Assembly: GCA_009886305.1 (NCBI GenBank)
Contig: QXZO01000019.1
Coordinates: forward strand, 1 to 6,950
Direction of reading: 5' to 3'
DNA length: 6,950 nucleotides
Origin: Betaproteobacteria bacterium
GTDB lineage: Bacteria; Pseudomonadota; Gammaproteobacteria; Burkholderiales; Eutrophovitaceae
The notes below the pieces were generated by a model. It did not search any database. It was given only the letters and a program-made list of their open reading frames with translations, and was not told where the DNA came from. Within the stretch, counting starts at the first letter, position 1; every line of letters begins with the position of its first letter. Position numbers and translations under genes: made by a program. This document shows, one piece after another, positions 1 through 6,920 of this stretch.

Positions 1-324
1 AATTCCTGATGGGCGCGATTGCATGTCACTAATTTCTCCAACCGGATCGGGTAAGTCCGAAATTTGGACAATGCCTCTAGCCATATTTTCTATCGCCTCA
101 CTTGTTAGCGTGAGCCTGTCAATCAATGCGTCAGCGAGCCCTTTTTTTTGAGCTTCGATGATATCTTGTGCATTTGCATTGAGAATGTCCTGTTGCTTTG
201 AGACAAGTTCATCGGCGATAGTAATTAGGGCAGTGTTTTTAGTGCGCGTGTCTGCGGTGGCGATTGCTTGACTCGCTGTTCGGGCGATTTCGCCCAGGTT
301 GGTCATGTAGTGACTTGAGTTCAT
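1..324 (-). CDS. proA: Gamma-glutamyl phosphate reductase (ProA), N-terminal part, cut by window edge
   Basis: This enzyme reduces gamma-glutamyl phosphate to glutamate-5-semialdehyde with NADPH, the second step of proline synthesis, in the cytoplasm. My own translation of the reverse strand gives 108 codons without a stop, beginning MNSSHYMTNLGEIARTASQA. Family hallmarks are the IADEL stretch near residue 36, LNANAQDI near residues 48-55, GLADALIDRLTLT near residues 62-74, and DPVGE near residues 95-99. The catalytic cysteine and most of the NADPH fold lie beyond the left edge. The ATG at 324 is chosen because betaproteobacterial ProA proteins as I recall them have the same M-x4-YMT-x-LG beginning; an in-frame ATG at 306 would match the shorter E. 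coli N-terminus. No clear Shine-Dalgarno precedes either. The gene lies 52 bp after holA, probably in the same transcript. Confidence 0.92.
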   Translation of the reverse strand, partial: MNSSHYMTNLGEIARTASQAIATADTRTKNTALITIADELVSKQQDILNANAQDIIEAQKKGLADALIDRLTLTSEAIENMARGIVQISDLPDPVGEISDMQSRPSGI

Positions 325-376
325 AACTGAGTGTTTGACTTTATGGCCATATTTTACAGCCAAATTGGACTATAAA

Positions 377-1387
377 CTAAGTTCTGGATGGTGTTATTGA
401 AAGTGCGAGCTCTAACAAATTTGCCCAAGCATCTCCGACCTCTATCCCTTTAATCTGTTTATCGATCCAAGAAGCTTGAATCACTGCGCTTTTTAGCGTC
501 TCCGCAGTGATTTGATGCACAATATTCGGTATGAGTTTTTGTCGCAAGCCCCAGGCTCCGGCATCTGCGCATGCAGATCTCATGTCTAGCCCTCTATTTA
601 GTGCTGTCTTAACTCGCAACAAAACTTTAGCCTCTTCGGCGAGTACCCATAGCACTAGAGGTGGTGCTAAATTTTCTTTTTCTAGACCGCGCAATATTCG
701 TATTAGTAAGTTCCTGTTACCCTTTAGTACAGCTGGACCTAAATCAAACGGATCAAAGCGGGCTACATCAACAACGGCTTTCTTAACATTTTCCAGTGAC
801 AGGTGACCTTCTGGTAGTAGCAGGCCTAATTTTAGAATCTCTTGATGTGCTGCGATAAGATTACCTTCCACTCTGGCCGCTAGTAGTTGTAGCGCATCTT
901 GATCCATTGTTTGTTTTTGAAGTTTTAATCGACTCGCGATCCAGCGAGGTAGATGTTCTCGATATACTTTTTTTACTTCAATTGAGACGCCATATTTTTC
1001 AAGTGCTGTGAACCATTTTGAGGTTCGAGTGCTTCGATCGAGTCCTGGTAGTGTAATTAACGTGACTGTATTTTCAGGTATATTTTCAACGTACGTTTTT
1101 AGTGTCTCACCACCTAATTTCCCTGGTTTACCTGTGGGCATCCGGAGATCAACGACTTTATTATTCGAAAAAAGTGAGATTGCCTGAGATTGCTCCTTTA
1201 GCTTGGACCAATCAAATCTATTTTCTGCCACCAATATGATTCGGTCTTCAAAGCCTTGATGTTTTGTGGCGCGCCGAATTAGGTCTGCAGCCTCTAGCCC
1301 TAACAGAATCTCGTTGCCATGTACAACGTACAAGCTGCCCATTTTATTTTTTAGGTGATTCTTTAGTTCATGAGGATCTATTTTCAC
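377..1387 (-). CDS. holA: DNA polymerase III delta subunit (HolA), clamp loader
   Basis: The 336-residue product matches the delta subunit of the clamp-loader complex, which opens the beta sliding clamp so that it can be placed on DNA; E. coli delta has 343 residues. The beta-binding patch QAISLF at residues 68-73 corresponds to E. coli QAMSLF, whose Met, Leu and Phe contact the clamp. Other family marks are WFTALEKYGVSIEV around residue 125, LPRWIASRLK around residue 146, EGNLIAAHQEILKL around residues 173-186 and the VDVARFDPFDL region after residue 205. Delta has an AAA+ fold but lacks a Walker A motif, and none is seen here. The start is a GTG that aligns with the E. coli N-terminus. It lies 8 bp after the ptsI stop with no good Shine-Dalgarno, so translation is probably coupled to ptsI. 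Confidence 0.93.
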   Translation of the reverse strand: MKIDPHELKNHLKNKMGSLYVVHGNEILLGLEAADLIRRATKHQGFEDRIILVAENRFDWSKLKEQSQAISLFSNNKVVDLRMPTGKPGKLGGETLKTYVENIPENTVTLITLPGLDRSTRTSKWFTALEKYGVSIEVKKVYREHLPRWIASRLKLQKQTMDQDALQLLAARVEGNLIAAHQEILKLGLLLPEGHLSLENVKKAVVDVARFDPFDLGPAVLKGNRNLLIRILRGLEKENLAPPLVLWVLAEEAKVLLRVKTALNRGLDMRSACADAGAWGLRQKLIPNIVHQITAETLKSAVIQASWIDKQIKGIEVGDAWANLLELALSITPSRT

Positions 1388-1395
1388 CGTTTTGG

Positions 1396-3123
1396 TTAGC
1401 CTGTGTTGAGCTGGTTAATGAGCTCTTCAACACGGGTGGGATGCTGAGCTCTTAGAATTTTTTTTGTGATTGATGTTGCTTGCCGTAGGTCGGAAGTAAG
1501 CACTTTTTGTTTTACTGCTAGCAGATGTGCTGGATGCATTGAAAATGTCCGTAATCCCATCCCCAATAGTAATCGCGTAATGGATGGGTCTCCAGCGATC
1601 TCGCCGCAAACAGCCACAGATTTATTAACTCGGTTGGCAGAGCTGATGATATGGGAAAGCAGTTGAAGGATGGCGGGATGCATCGGATCGTATAGGTGCG
1701 CTACCGCGTCGTCAGTTCGGTCTATTGCTAGTGTGTATTGAATTAAGTCATTCGTACCCACTGATACAAAATCTAGTTTTTTAAGAAATGCATTTATTGA
1801 TAGGGCAGCAGCAGGAACCTCAATCATTCCTCCAATTTCGACTTTTCGGTCGTACGTAATACCTTCGACGTCGAGGGATTCTTTTGCTTCTGAGATCAGA
1901 TGAAGCGCTTGGTCAATTTCATGGATATTCGAGAGCATTGGAATTAGGATTCGTATCTTCCCGAATTTGGATGCCCGAAGTATTGCCCTAAGTTGATGAT
2001 GAAATAAACGGGGCTCGGCTAGACAGAGTCTTATTGCTCGTTGTCCAAGCGCTGGGTTAGGGGCGACTCGCGTATATCCGTCAGGCTGTTTATCTGAACC
2101 TAAGTCAAAAGTCCTAATTGTAATTGTTGCGTTCTTCATATCGCGAACAACTTGTCGATAAGCCTCAAATTGCTCATCTTCAGAAGGAAGGTCGCCACGA
2201 TTAAGAAATAAGAACTCTGTTCTGAATAGACCAACACCGGTAGCGCCATTTTCCTTTGCTGATGAGACGTCTTCTGGTAATTCGATATTTGCGCTCAATT
2301 CTATATCTGCACCGTCAATTGTAGTTGCCCGATTACGTCTCAAACGCCTCAGCTTTTGTTGCGCTAATAACCACTGTTTTCGAAGAACCTCGTATTCACT
2401 CAGTATTATTTCATCAGGATTAACGATGACCACGCCGGCTGTACCGTCGACAATAATCAGTTCGTTTTCCCGAATTAGCGTCCTGGCCTGGTGAAGCGCG
2501 ACAACGGAGGGAATGTTTAGGCTTCGGGCGACAATGGTGGTGTGGGATGTCGCGCCGCCTAGGTCAGTAATAAAGCCCGCAAATTTGTGTTGCTTAAAAA
2601 GTACTACGTCCGTAGGGGATAAATCATGGGCGACAATTATTGTGTTTTCTTCAGCGTTATTCGTTGGGGCGTCTCCCGGCCGTCCGAGTAGTGCTTTTAA
2701 TATTCTTTCCGCAACTTGACGCACATCTGCTTTTCTTTCGCGCAAGTAAGCATCTTCAATCTTTGAGAATTGTTCCAGTAGTTTGTCTAGTTGTATTTTT
2801 AACGCCCACTCAGCATTGCAGCCCATTGATTCAATGATGTTTTTAGGGGCTTCCGAAAGAGTTGAATCTTCCAAAATCATTTTATGTAAATTGATAAAGG
2901 CTTCAAATTCAGCCTCAGGTATATCCGAGGCCATTTGTTTTTTTAAGCCTTTAAGCTCTTTGCTAACTGTTTTTATTGCTCGATCAAAACGAGTTTTTTC
3001 ACTTTTAATTTTATTTTTTGGAATGCCATAATGCGTTACTTCTAGTAGTGCATGAGAAGCGAGTTGTGCGCGTCCTATAGCGATGCCGCCTGAGACGCCC
3101 GCGCCGTGTATCGTGAAGCTCAC
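1396..3123 (-). CDS. ptsI: PTS enzyme I (phosphoenolpyruvate-protein phosphotransferase)
   Basis: Enzyme I takes phosphate from phosphoenolpyruvate onto a histidine and passes it to HPr; it is a soluble Mg-dependent dimer. The product has 575 residues, the same length as E. coli EI. The N-terminal HPr-binding and swivelling phosphohistidine part carries GGATSHTTIVARSL at residues 189-202, with His194 as the phosphorylated residue. The C-terminal PEP-binding barrel carries GVGLFRTEFLFL (Arg301), TIRTFDLGSDKQ (Arg337), IEVPAA (Glu435), GTNDLIQYTLAIDR (Asp459) and VCGEIAGDP (Cys506, the catalytic acid). All expected active-site residues are present. The start is a GTG preceded by a strong GGAGGA. 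The gene is last of the gshB-EIIA-ptsH-ptsI cluster and is followed after 8 bp by holA. With no PTS permease nearby, a regulatory role is more likely than sugar uptake, but that is inference. Confidence 0.97.
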   Translation of the reverse strand: MSFTIHGAGVSGGIAIGRAQLASHALLEVTHYGIPKNKIKSEKTRFDRAIKTVSKELKGLKKQMASDIPEAEFEAFINLHKMILEDSTLSEAPKNIIESMGCNAEWALKIQLDKLLEQFSKIEDAYLRERKADVRQVAERILKALLGRPGDAPTNNAEENTIIVAHDLSPTDVVLFKQHKFAGFITDLGGATSHTTIVARSLNIPSVVALHQARTLIRENELIIVDGTAGVVIVNPDEIILSEYEVLRKQWLLAQQKLRRLRRNRATTIDGADIELSANIELPEDVSSAKENGATGVGLFRTEFLFLNRGDLPSEDEQFEAYRQVVRDMKNATITIRTFDLGSDKQPDGYTRVAPNPALGQRAIRLCLAEPRLFHHQLRAILRASKFGKIRILIPMLSNIHEIDQALHLISEAKESLDVEGITYDRKVEIGGMIEVPAAALSINAFLKKLDFVSVGTNDLIQYTLAIDRTDDAVAHLYDPMHPAILQLLSHIISSANRVNKSVAVCGEIAGDPSITRLLLGMGLRTFSMHPAHLLAVKQKVLTSDLRQATSITKKILRAQHPTRVEELINQLNTG

Positions 3124-3130
3124 TTATTTA

Positions 3131-3136
3131 TCCTCC
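3131..3136 (-). promoter_or_regulatory. Ribosome binding site of ptsI, supports the GTG start
   Basis: The minus strand reads GGAGGA, seven bases before the GTG at 3123. It is the strongest Shine-Dalgarno in the window and fixes the non-ATG start of ptsI. It lies at the end of a 57-bp gap after ptsH in which I see no terminator, so ptsI appears to be read from the same transcript. Confidence 0.85.
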
Positions 3137-3180
3137 GCTGCGTGCCGGCCGAGAATGTACAACTTTCGATTATTTCCACT

Positions 3181-3450
3181 TTATTGCCCTTCTCCAAAAA
3201 AGTCTGAAACTAAGTTTTTAATGGCGTTGATGGCTTCATCCTCATCTGAACCGTCGACCTCTAAGTCGAGGAATACCCCTTTTGCTGCGGCTAACATCAT
3301 GACGCCCATAATACTTTTAGCATTGACTTTATGGTCATCACGGCTGAGCCAAATTTCGGATTGATATTGGCCTGCAAGCTGTGTCAATTTGGCTGATGCT
3401 CTTGCATGCAATCCTAGTTGATTCATTATTTCTATTTTTTCCCTTCGCAT
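3181..3450 (-). CDS. ptsH: PTS phosphocarrier protein HPr
   Basis: HPr is the small carrier that shuttles phosphate from enzyme I to EIIA proteins. The 89-residue product has the N-terminal signature GLHARASA at residues 13-20, with His15 as the phosphorylated residue and Arg17 beside it. Residues 43-51, NAKSIMGVM, hold Ser46, the residue phosphorylated by HPr kinase in organisms that have that enzyme. The acidic end (DGSDEDEAINAIKNL) is also typical. The ATG at 3450 is preceded by AAAGG about six bases upstream, and the gene starts 12 bp after the EIIA stop. Such HPr proteins in beta- and alphaproteobacteria often act in regulatory phosphorelays; whether Ser46 is used depends on an HPr kinase, which is not in the window. 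Confidence 0.96.
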   Translation of the reverse strand: MRREKIEIMNQLGLHARASAKLTQLAGQYQSEIWLSRDDHKVNAKSIMGVMMLAAAKGVFLDLEVDGSDEDEAINAIKNLVSDFFGEGQ

Positions 3451-3462
3451 ATCGACCTTTTG

Positions 3463-3852
3463 TTATTTCAGCGGTATCTGTATGACACCTTCGCTGCCAC
3501 CAGATAAACCTTTTTTAATAAGCGTTTTCATATCCTCTTCTCGATAAGTGAGCACTCGGATTAACATTGGTAAGTTCACTCCAGAAATACCATAAATATT
3601 ATCGGTCTCGAGAAGCTTTTTGGTGATGTTGCTTGGGCTACCCCCGTACATATCAGTGAGAACAATAATTCCTGCCCCGTCATCTACGTTTGAGATCGCT
3701 TCGGCAGCTTTTTTTGTCATCGCCTCGATCGAAACGTTTCCATTGATCTCCACTGCAGTTATATTATTTATTGGGTCGCCAATGACATGTTTAGCGCAGT
3801 CGATGAGGCTCTGTCCAAGGGAGCCGTGCGTGATTAATACTATGCCAACCAT
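3463..3852 (-). CDS. PTS EIIA component, mannose (EIIA-Man) family
   Basis: The 129-residue product is a stand-alone EIIA of the mannose family, accepting phosphate from HPr on a histidine. ITHGSLGQSLID at residues 7-18 contains the acceptor His9, and LTDMYGGSPSN at residues 65-75 contains Asp67, equivalent to the active-site aspartate of E. coli ManX. The length equals one EIIA domain; in E. coli ManX this domain is fused to EIIB, which is absent here. The ATG at 3852 lies 15 bp after the gshB stop, with a weak purine-rich stretch (AGAGAAAGA) upstream. Names used for orthologues include manX and ptsM, so I leave the symbol blank. Lacking IIB, IIC or IID partners, it probably ends a signalling phosphorelay and is not part of a transporter; its downstream target is unknown from this sequence. 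Confidence 0.93.
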   Translation of the reverse strand: MVGIVLITHGSLGQSLIDCAKHVIGDPINNITAVEINGNVSIEAMTKKAAEAISNVDDGAGIIVLTDMYGGSPSNITKKLLETDNIYGISGVNLPMLIRVLTYREEDMKTLIKKGLSGGSEGVIQIPLK

Positions 3853-3867
3853 GATGCTGATCTTTCT

Positions 3868-4818
3868 CTAAGAATTTTTTCCAATATTTTTCTCTATTGA
3901 GTCAATAAACATTTTTGGAACATCGAATCCTGTTTGGTCTTGTATTTCACGCATACAGGTCGGGCTAGTTACGTTAATCTCGGTAAGGTAATCCCCAATG
4001 ATATCTAAGCCTACCAACAACAACCCTTTTTCTGAAAGCTCTGGTCCGAGTACGCTTGATATTTCCTTTTCGCGTTCTGTCAGCGCCATAGCCACGCCTC
4101 GACCACCGGCGGCAAGATTTCCTCGATGATCTGACCCTTGAGGTATTCGCGCTAAAGAATAGGGTACTGGTTCGCCGTCAATCAGCAGAACCCTTTTGTC
4201 GCCGGCACTAATTTGTGGAATAAATTTTTGTATCATAATAGTTCGGCAACCTAATTCAGTGAGCGTTTCTACAATCACTCCTAAATTAGGGTCCTCCGGA
4301 CGTGATCGGAATACCGATGATCCACCCATGCCATCAAGAGGCTTTAGAACCACCTCTTTCTGTTCTGTAATGAAGTGTTTAATTGCTGTTAAATTAGCAG
4401 TGACTATAGTTGGCACAATAAATTGAGGATATTTTGTGATGGCAATTTTTTCATTGAAGTCTCGTATGCTTTGTGGCCGATTGAATACCCGACAGCCCTC
4501 CTTTTCCATCGCCTCGAGTAAATACGTGCTGTAAACGTATTCCATATCGAATGGCGGATCTTTCCGCATTAGGATGCCATCTAGGTTGGATGAAGATAAA
4601 TCTTTTGATTGGGTCACTTCATACCAAATTTTAGTTTTATCGCTTATTAATATTTGTTGAGCACTGATGGACACCCTATCATCTGAAAACTTAAGATCTT
4701 TGGGTGTCGCCACCCAGACTTGATGTCCGCGTTGCTGCGCTTCTCGCATCATTAAGAACGAGGTGTCCTTCTCAATTTTGAGTGTTTCTAGAGGATCAAT
4801 TATGAAAAGTAAATTCAC
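3868..4818 (-). CDS. gshB: Glutathione synthetase (ATP-grasp)
   Basis: This enzyme joins gamma-glutamylcysteine and glycine with ATP to make glutathione in the cytoplasm. From the GTG at 4818 the product has 316 residues, the same length as E. coli GshB. The family markers appear in order: LMRKDPPFD near residues 83-91, the ATP-grasp loop KPLDGMGG near 159-166, GDKRVLLIDGEPV near 206-218, RIPQGSDHRGNLAAGGRG near 224-241, and EINVTSPT near 280-287. The start is uncertain. Betaproteobacterial relatives begin M-x2-LFIADPL, which fits GTG 4818; an in-frame GTG at 4836 would add six residues. The frame stays open up to an ATG at 5013, but that would overlap amtB and cross its terminator, so I reject it. 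No strong Shine-Dalgarno is seen. The usual preceding gene, gshA, is absent. Confidence 0.94.
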   Translation of the reverse strand: MNLLFIIDPLETLKIEKDTSFLMMREAQQRGHQVWVATPKDLKFSDDRVSISAQQILISDKTKIWYEVTQSKDLSSSNLDGILMRKDPPFDMEYVYSTYLLEAMEKEGCRVFNRPQSIRDFNEKIAITKYPQFIVPTIVTANLTAIKHFITEQKEVVLKPLDGMGGSSVFRSRPEDPNLGVIVETLTELGCRTIMIQKFIPQISAGDKRVLLIDGEPVPYSLARIPQGSDHRGNLAAGGRGVAMALTEREKEISSVLGPELSEKGLLLVGLDIIGDYLTEINVTSPTCMREIQDQTGFDVPKMFIDSIEKNIGKNS

Positions 4819-4880
4819 CGGTATCTTTGCTTTCACGTGAAATGGCTGGTTAAAGAACAAAGTCAAACTTAGTGAACTAG

Positions 4881-4889
4881 ATTCTAACA
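4881..4889 (-). promoter_or_regulatory. Possible extended -10 promoter for gshB and the PTS genes
   Basis: Between the amtB terminator and gshB, the minus strand reads TGTTAGAAT, a TGn extension followed by a -10 hexamer matching TATAAT at five of six positions. It is placed to start a transcript near 4874, giving a leader of about 55 bases. No convincing -35 hexamer lies 16-18 bases upstream. A promoter is needed here because the terminator closes the preceding operon, but this exact site is a weak prediction. Confidence 0.35.
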
Positions 4890-4922
4890 GACCAGTTAAG
4901 AGCCATACGTTTTGATGAACAT

Positions 4923-4947
4923 AAAAAAGGGCGCCACGAGGGCGCCC
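4923..4947 (-). terminator. Intrinsic (Rho-independent) terminator of glnK-amtB
   Basis: On the minus strand a perfect 7-bp GC-only stem (GGGCGCC, loop CTCGT, GGCGCCC) is followed directly by TTTTTT. It begins 28 bases after the amtB stop. The T-run is on the minus-strand side only, so it acts in the direction of amtB transcription. It separates the nitrogen operon from gshB. Confidence 0.93.
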
Positions 4948-4975
4948 AAAAGGGGAGATAAAACTTAAAATTTTA

Positions 4976-6268
4976 TTAATTATGGTAAGCAGCTTCTCCG
5001 TGCGAGGTTGCATCTAAACCTTCACGCTCCTCATCCTCTGTAGGTCGAATACCGACAATGCCGTCAACGATCTTGATAAGGATTAAGCTGGCGATACCAC
5101 TCCATAGGATCGTGATGACGACACCTTCGATTTGAATGGCGACTTGAGAGCCCATTGTGACTCCTTCTCCGTAACCCACTCCACCAAGGCCAGGTGCACA
5201 CAAAATGCCTGCGCCGATTGCTCCGATGATGCCGCCAATTCCGTGAACGCCGAACACATCTAGTGAATCGTCGTAGCCAAATGCCGACTTGATCTTAGTA
5301 CAAGCGAAGAAGCAAACCACACCGGTGATCGCACCCAAAACGATGGCTCCCATGGGGCCAACAAACGCGCATGCCGGAGTGATGGCAACTAGGCCGGCTA
5401 CGGCTCCAGAGGCGCCCCCTAACATGGTTGGTTTGCCGCGAGTGATCCACTCAATAAATAACCAGCCAAGAACCGATGCAGCGGTACACAGTTGTGTTGT
5501 TAGGAGCACTAATCCTGCGGTACCGTCAGCCGCCAATTCACTACCTACGTTGAATCCAAACCAGCCAACCCAAAGAAGTGCTGCTCCAACCATGGTGAAA
5601 GGTAGATTGTGCGGAGGCATTGCTTCTTTGCCATACCCAAGTCGCTTGCCAAGTACCAAACAGATCACGAGACCCGCAATGGCAGCGTTAATATGAACGA
5701 CCGTTCCTCCAGCAAAATCAAGAGCGCCTTTGGACCCCAAATACCCCCCGCCCCACACCATGTGGCAGATAGGGATATAACTTACAAACAGCCAAAGGGC
5801 AGAAAACCAGAGCACAGCTGAGAATTTGATTCGTTCTGCGAATGCACCAATGATGAGTGCTGGCGTGATACATGCGAATGTAAGTTGGAACGTTACAAAG
5901 ACGTATTCTGGAATCGTGCCACTCAATGTATCTGGTGTAATTCCAGCGAGGAAGGCCTTATCGAATCCGCCGATAATGCTATTAAATGGACCTTCTGTAA
6001 ACGCTAAGCTGTAGCCGGCGATAGCCCATAAGATAGACATCAGTGCCACAATAGCAAAAACTTGCATCAAGACAGACAACATGTTCTTCGTTCGAACAAG
6101 TCCTCCGTAGAATAAGGCAAGCCCTGGTATTGACATCATGATAACCAGTACTGTCGCTACAATCATCCAACTTGTGTCACCAGCGCTGAGGGTATCCTCT
6201 GCAAAACTTGGTCCTGCAGCCGCTGTAAGCCCTAAAGCCGCAGCCCAAAACAATAGCTTCTTAAGCAT
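4976..6268 (-). CDS. amtB: Ammonium channel AmtB
   Basis: The 430-residue product is an inner-membrane Amt/Rh-family ammonium channel, a trimer closed by the PII protein GlnK. An N-terminal signal peptide (KK, a hydrophobic run, then SFAED with likely cleavage after Ala23) is followed by about eleven hydrophobic segments. Key residues match E. coli AmtB mature numbering at a constant offset of 24: the Phe gate F127 and F131 (E. coli 103, 107), W172 (148), D184 (160), the twin pore histidines H192 and H342 (168, 318), F239 and S243 (215, 219). GGTVVHINAA and DVFGVHGIGG surround the histidines. The C-terminal tail, EREGLDATSHGE, resembles the tail needed for coupling with GlnK. The ATG at 6268 follows AAAGGAAA at good spacing and lies 21 bp after glnK. 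Transcription ends at the hairpin at 4923-4947. Confidence 0.98.
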   Translation of the reverse strand: MLKKLLFWAAALGLTAAAGPSFAEDTLSAGDTSWMIVATVLVIMMSIPGLALFYGGLVRTKNMLSVLMQVFAIVALMSILWAIAGYSLAFTEGPFNSIIGGFDKAFLAGITPDTLSGTIPEYVFVTFQLTFACITPALIIGAFAERIKFSAVLWFSALWLFVSYIPICHMVWGGGYLGSKGALDFAGGTVVHINAAIAGLVICLVLGKRLGYGKEAMPPHNLPFTMVGAALLWVGWFGFNVGSELAADGTAGLVLLTTQLCTAASVLGWLFIEWITRGKPTMLGGASGAVAGLVAITPACAFVGPMGAIVLGAITGVVCFFACTKIKSAFGYDDSLDVFGVHGIGGIIGAIGAGILCAPGLGGVGYGEGVTMGSQVAIQIEGVVITILWSGIASLILIKIVDGIVGIRPTEDEEREGLDATSHGEAAYHN

Positions 6269-6289
6269 CGTACATTTCCTTTCTTAGTC

Positions 6290-6628
6290 TTAAATTGCTT
6301 CCGCGCCGGTCTCGCCGGTTCGAATGCGAATTGCTTGTTCTAGATCAAATACGAAAATCTTGCCGTCCCCGATTTTTCCGGTATTAGCTGATTTTTCTAT
6401 GGCTTCTAACGCTTGATCAAGAATGTCGTCGCTGATAGCCGCTTCTACTTTGACTTTTGGCAAAAAATCAACGACATATTCCGCACCGCGGTATAGTTCT
6501 GTATGTCCTTTTTGCCGCCCAAAACCTTTAACTTCAGTGACGGTAATCCCCTGCACTCCAATTCCCGAAAGTGCTTCGCGGACTTCGTCAAGCTTAAAGG
6601 GCTTGATGATTGCGCTTATTAATTTCAT
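6290..6628 (-). CDS. glnK: Nitrogen regulatory protein PII (GlnK type)
   Basis: PII proteins are trimers that sense ATP/ADP and 2-oxoglutarate and, when uridylylated, report nitrogen shortage; GlnK plugs AmtB when ammonium is plentiful. From the ATG at 6628 the product has exactly 112 residues, the usual PII length. The T-loop, residues 37-55 (GRQKGHTELYRGAEY), holds Tyr51, the uridylylation site, and Gln39, which contacts 2-oxoglutarate. The B-loop TGKIGDGKIFV at residues 83-93 and the basic RIR at 101-103 bind nucleotide. The gene is called GlnK and not GlnB because it is paired with amtB, the conserved arrangement. The start is supported by GGAG five bases upstream. The frame is open 22 codons further upstream to an ATG at 6694, which would give an atypical N-terminus. 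A sigma-54 promoter and NtrC-like sites lie upstream. Confidence 0.97.
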   Translation of the reverse strand: MKLISAIIKPFKLDEVREALSGIGVQGITVTEVKGFGRQKGHTELYRGAEYVVDFLPKVKVEAAISDDILDQALEAIEKSANTGKIGDGKIFVFDLEQAIRIRTGETGAEAI

Positions 6629-6633
6629 GGTTG

Positions 6634-6637
6634 CTCC
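6634..6637 (-). promoter_or_regulatory. Ribosome binding site deciding the glnK start
   Basis: The minus strand reads GGAG five bases before the ATG at 6628. It selects the 112-residue PII start over the longer in-frame ATG at 6694, which has only AAGGG at more than ten bases distance. Confidence 0.75.
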
Positions 6638-6720
6638 ATGTATCGATTGCCCTGACGGACGTCCAAAAACTCTGCTAACCAACGCTTTTACCATCAGATA
6701 GCAGCCCTTATCCCCTAATA

Positions 6721-6736
6721 AGCATTTTTCGTGCCA
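6721..6736 (-). promoter_or_regulatory. Sigma-54 (RpoN) -24/-12 promoter of glnK-amtB
   Basis: The minus strand reads TGGCACGAAAAATGCT. Against the sigma-54 consensus TGGCACG-N4-TTGCW it differs at one base (A for T at position 12), and the invariant GG and GC dinucleotides keep the required spacing. Transcription would start near 6710, giving a leader of about 80 bases before glnK. Sigma-54 promoters need an activator bound upstream, which the NtrC-like sites beyond 6800 supply. Confidence 0.9.
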
Positions 6737-6800
6737 CCCTCGATATCCATATGATTAATATATATTTTCATGAAAATAAGGTTTTTGGAAGTTTCGGATT

Positions 6801-6817
6801 AGCACCAATAAAGTGCA
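6801..6817. promoter_or_regulatory. NtrC-like activator binding site
   Basis: The sequence AGCACCAATAAAGTGCA matches the NtrC dyad TGCACC-N5-GGTGCA at 10 of 12 specified positions. Its centre is about 100 bases upstream of the predicted start of transcription, the usual distance for an NtrC enhancer acting on a sigma-54 promoter. Confidence 0.75.
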
Positions 6818-6857
6818 TATTTTGGATGCTCGGCTGCTTCTGGTGCGTTTCGCCTCT

Positions 6858-6876
6858 AAGCCTTTAAATTGGTGCT
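6858..6876. promoter_or_regulatory. Degenerate NtrC-like half-site, repeat copy 1
   Basis: This stretch ends in TTGGTGCT, a good right half of the NtrC dyad, but the left half is poor. It matches the stretch at 6921-6939 at 15 of 19 positions. A further isolated GGTGCG lies at 6842-6847. Its centre is about 59 bp from the strong dyad, close to a whole number of helical turns, so it could be a weaker site on the same DNA face. Confidence 0.4.
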
Positions 6877-6920
6877 TCTACTCATCCAATCAATAATATT
6901 TACAAGCTCTTTTTTTGTCG

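Noticed and set aside
325..376. Promoter or terminator between holA and proA
   Set aside because: The 52 bp contain no stable hairpin with a T-run and no convincing -35/-10 pair.
4838..4866. TTGACT at 4861-4866 on the minus strand as a -35 box for gshB
   Set aside because: The hexamer 17 bases downstream is ATTTCA, which does not resemble a -10 box; the extended -10 further upstream is a better candidate.
4819..5013. Extended gshB start at the ATG at 5013, adding 65 residues
   Set aside because: It would overlap the end of amtB and run through the intrinsic terminator. The extra residues have no counterpart in GshB, and the GTG at 4818 gives the family's usual length.
5289..5821. Plus-strand reading frames of up to 135 codons opposite amtB
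   Set aside because: They are antisense to a fully conserved channel gene, have low-complexity composition and match no family I know.
6741..6760. IHF site between the NtrC dyad and the sigma-54 promoter
   Set aside because: The best match to WATCAA-N4-TTR, on the minus strand at about 6745-6757, has two mismatches in conserved positions; the A/T-rich bend is noted but a site is not supported.
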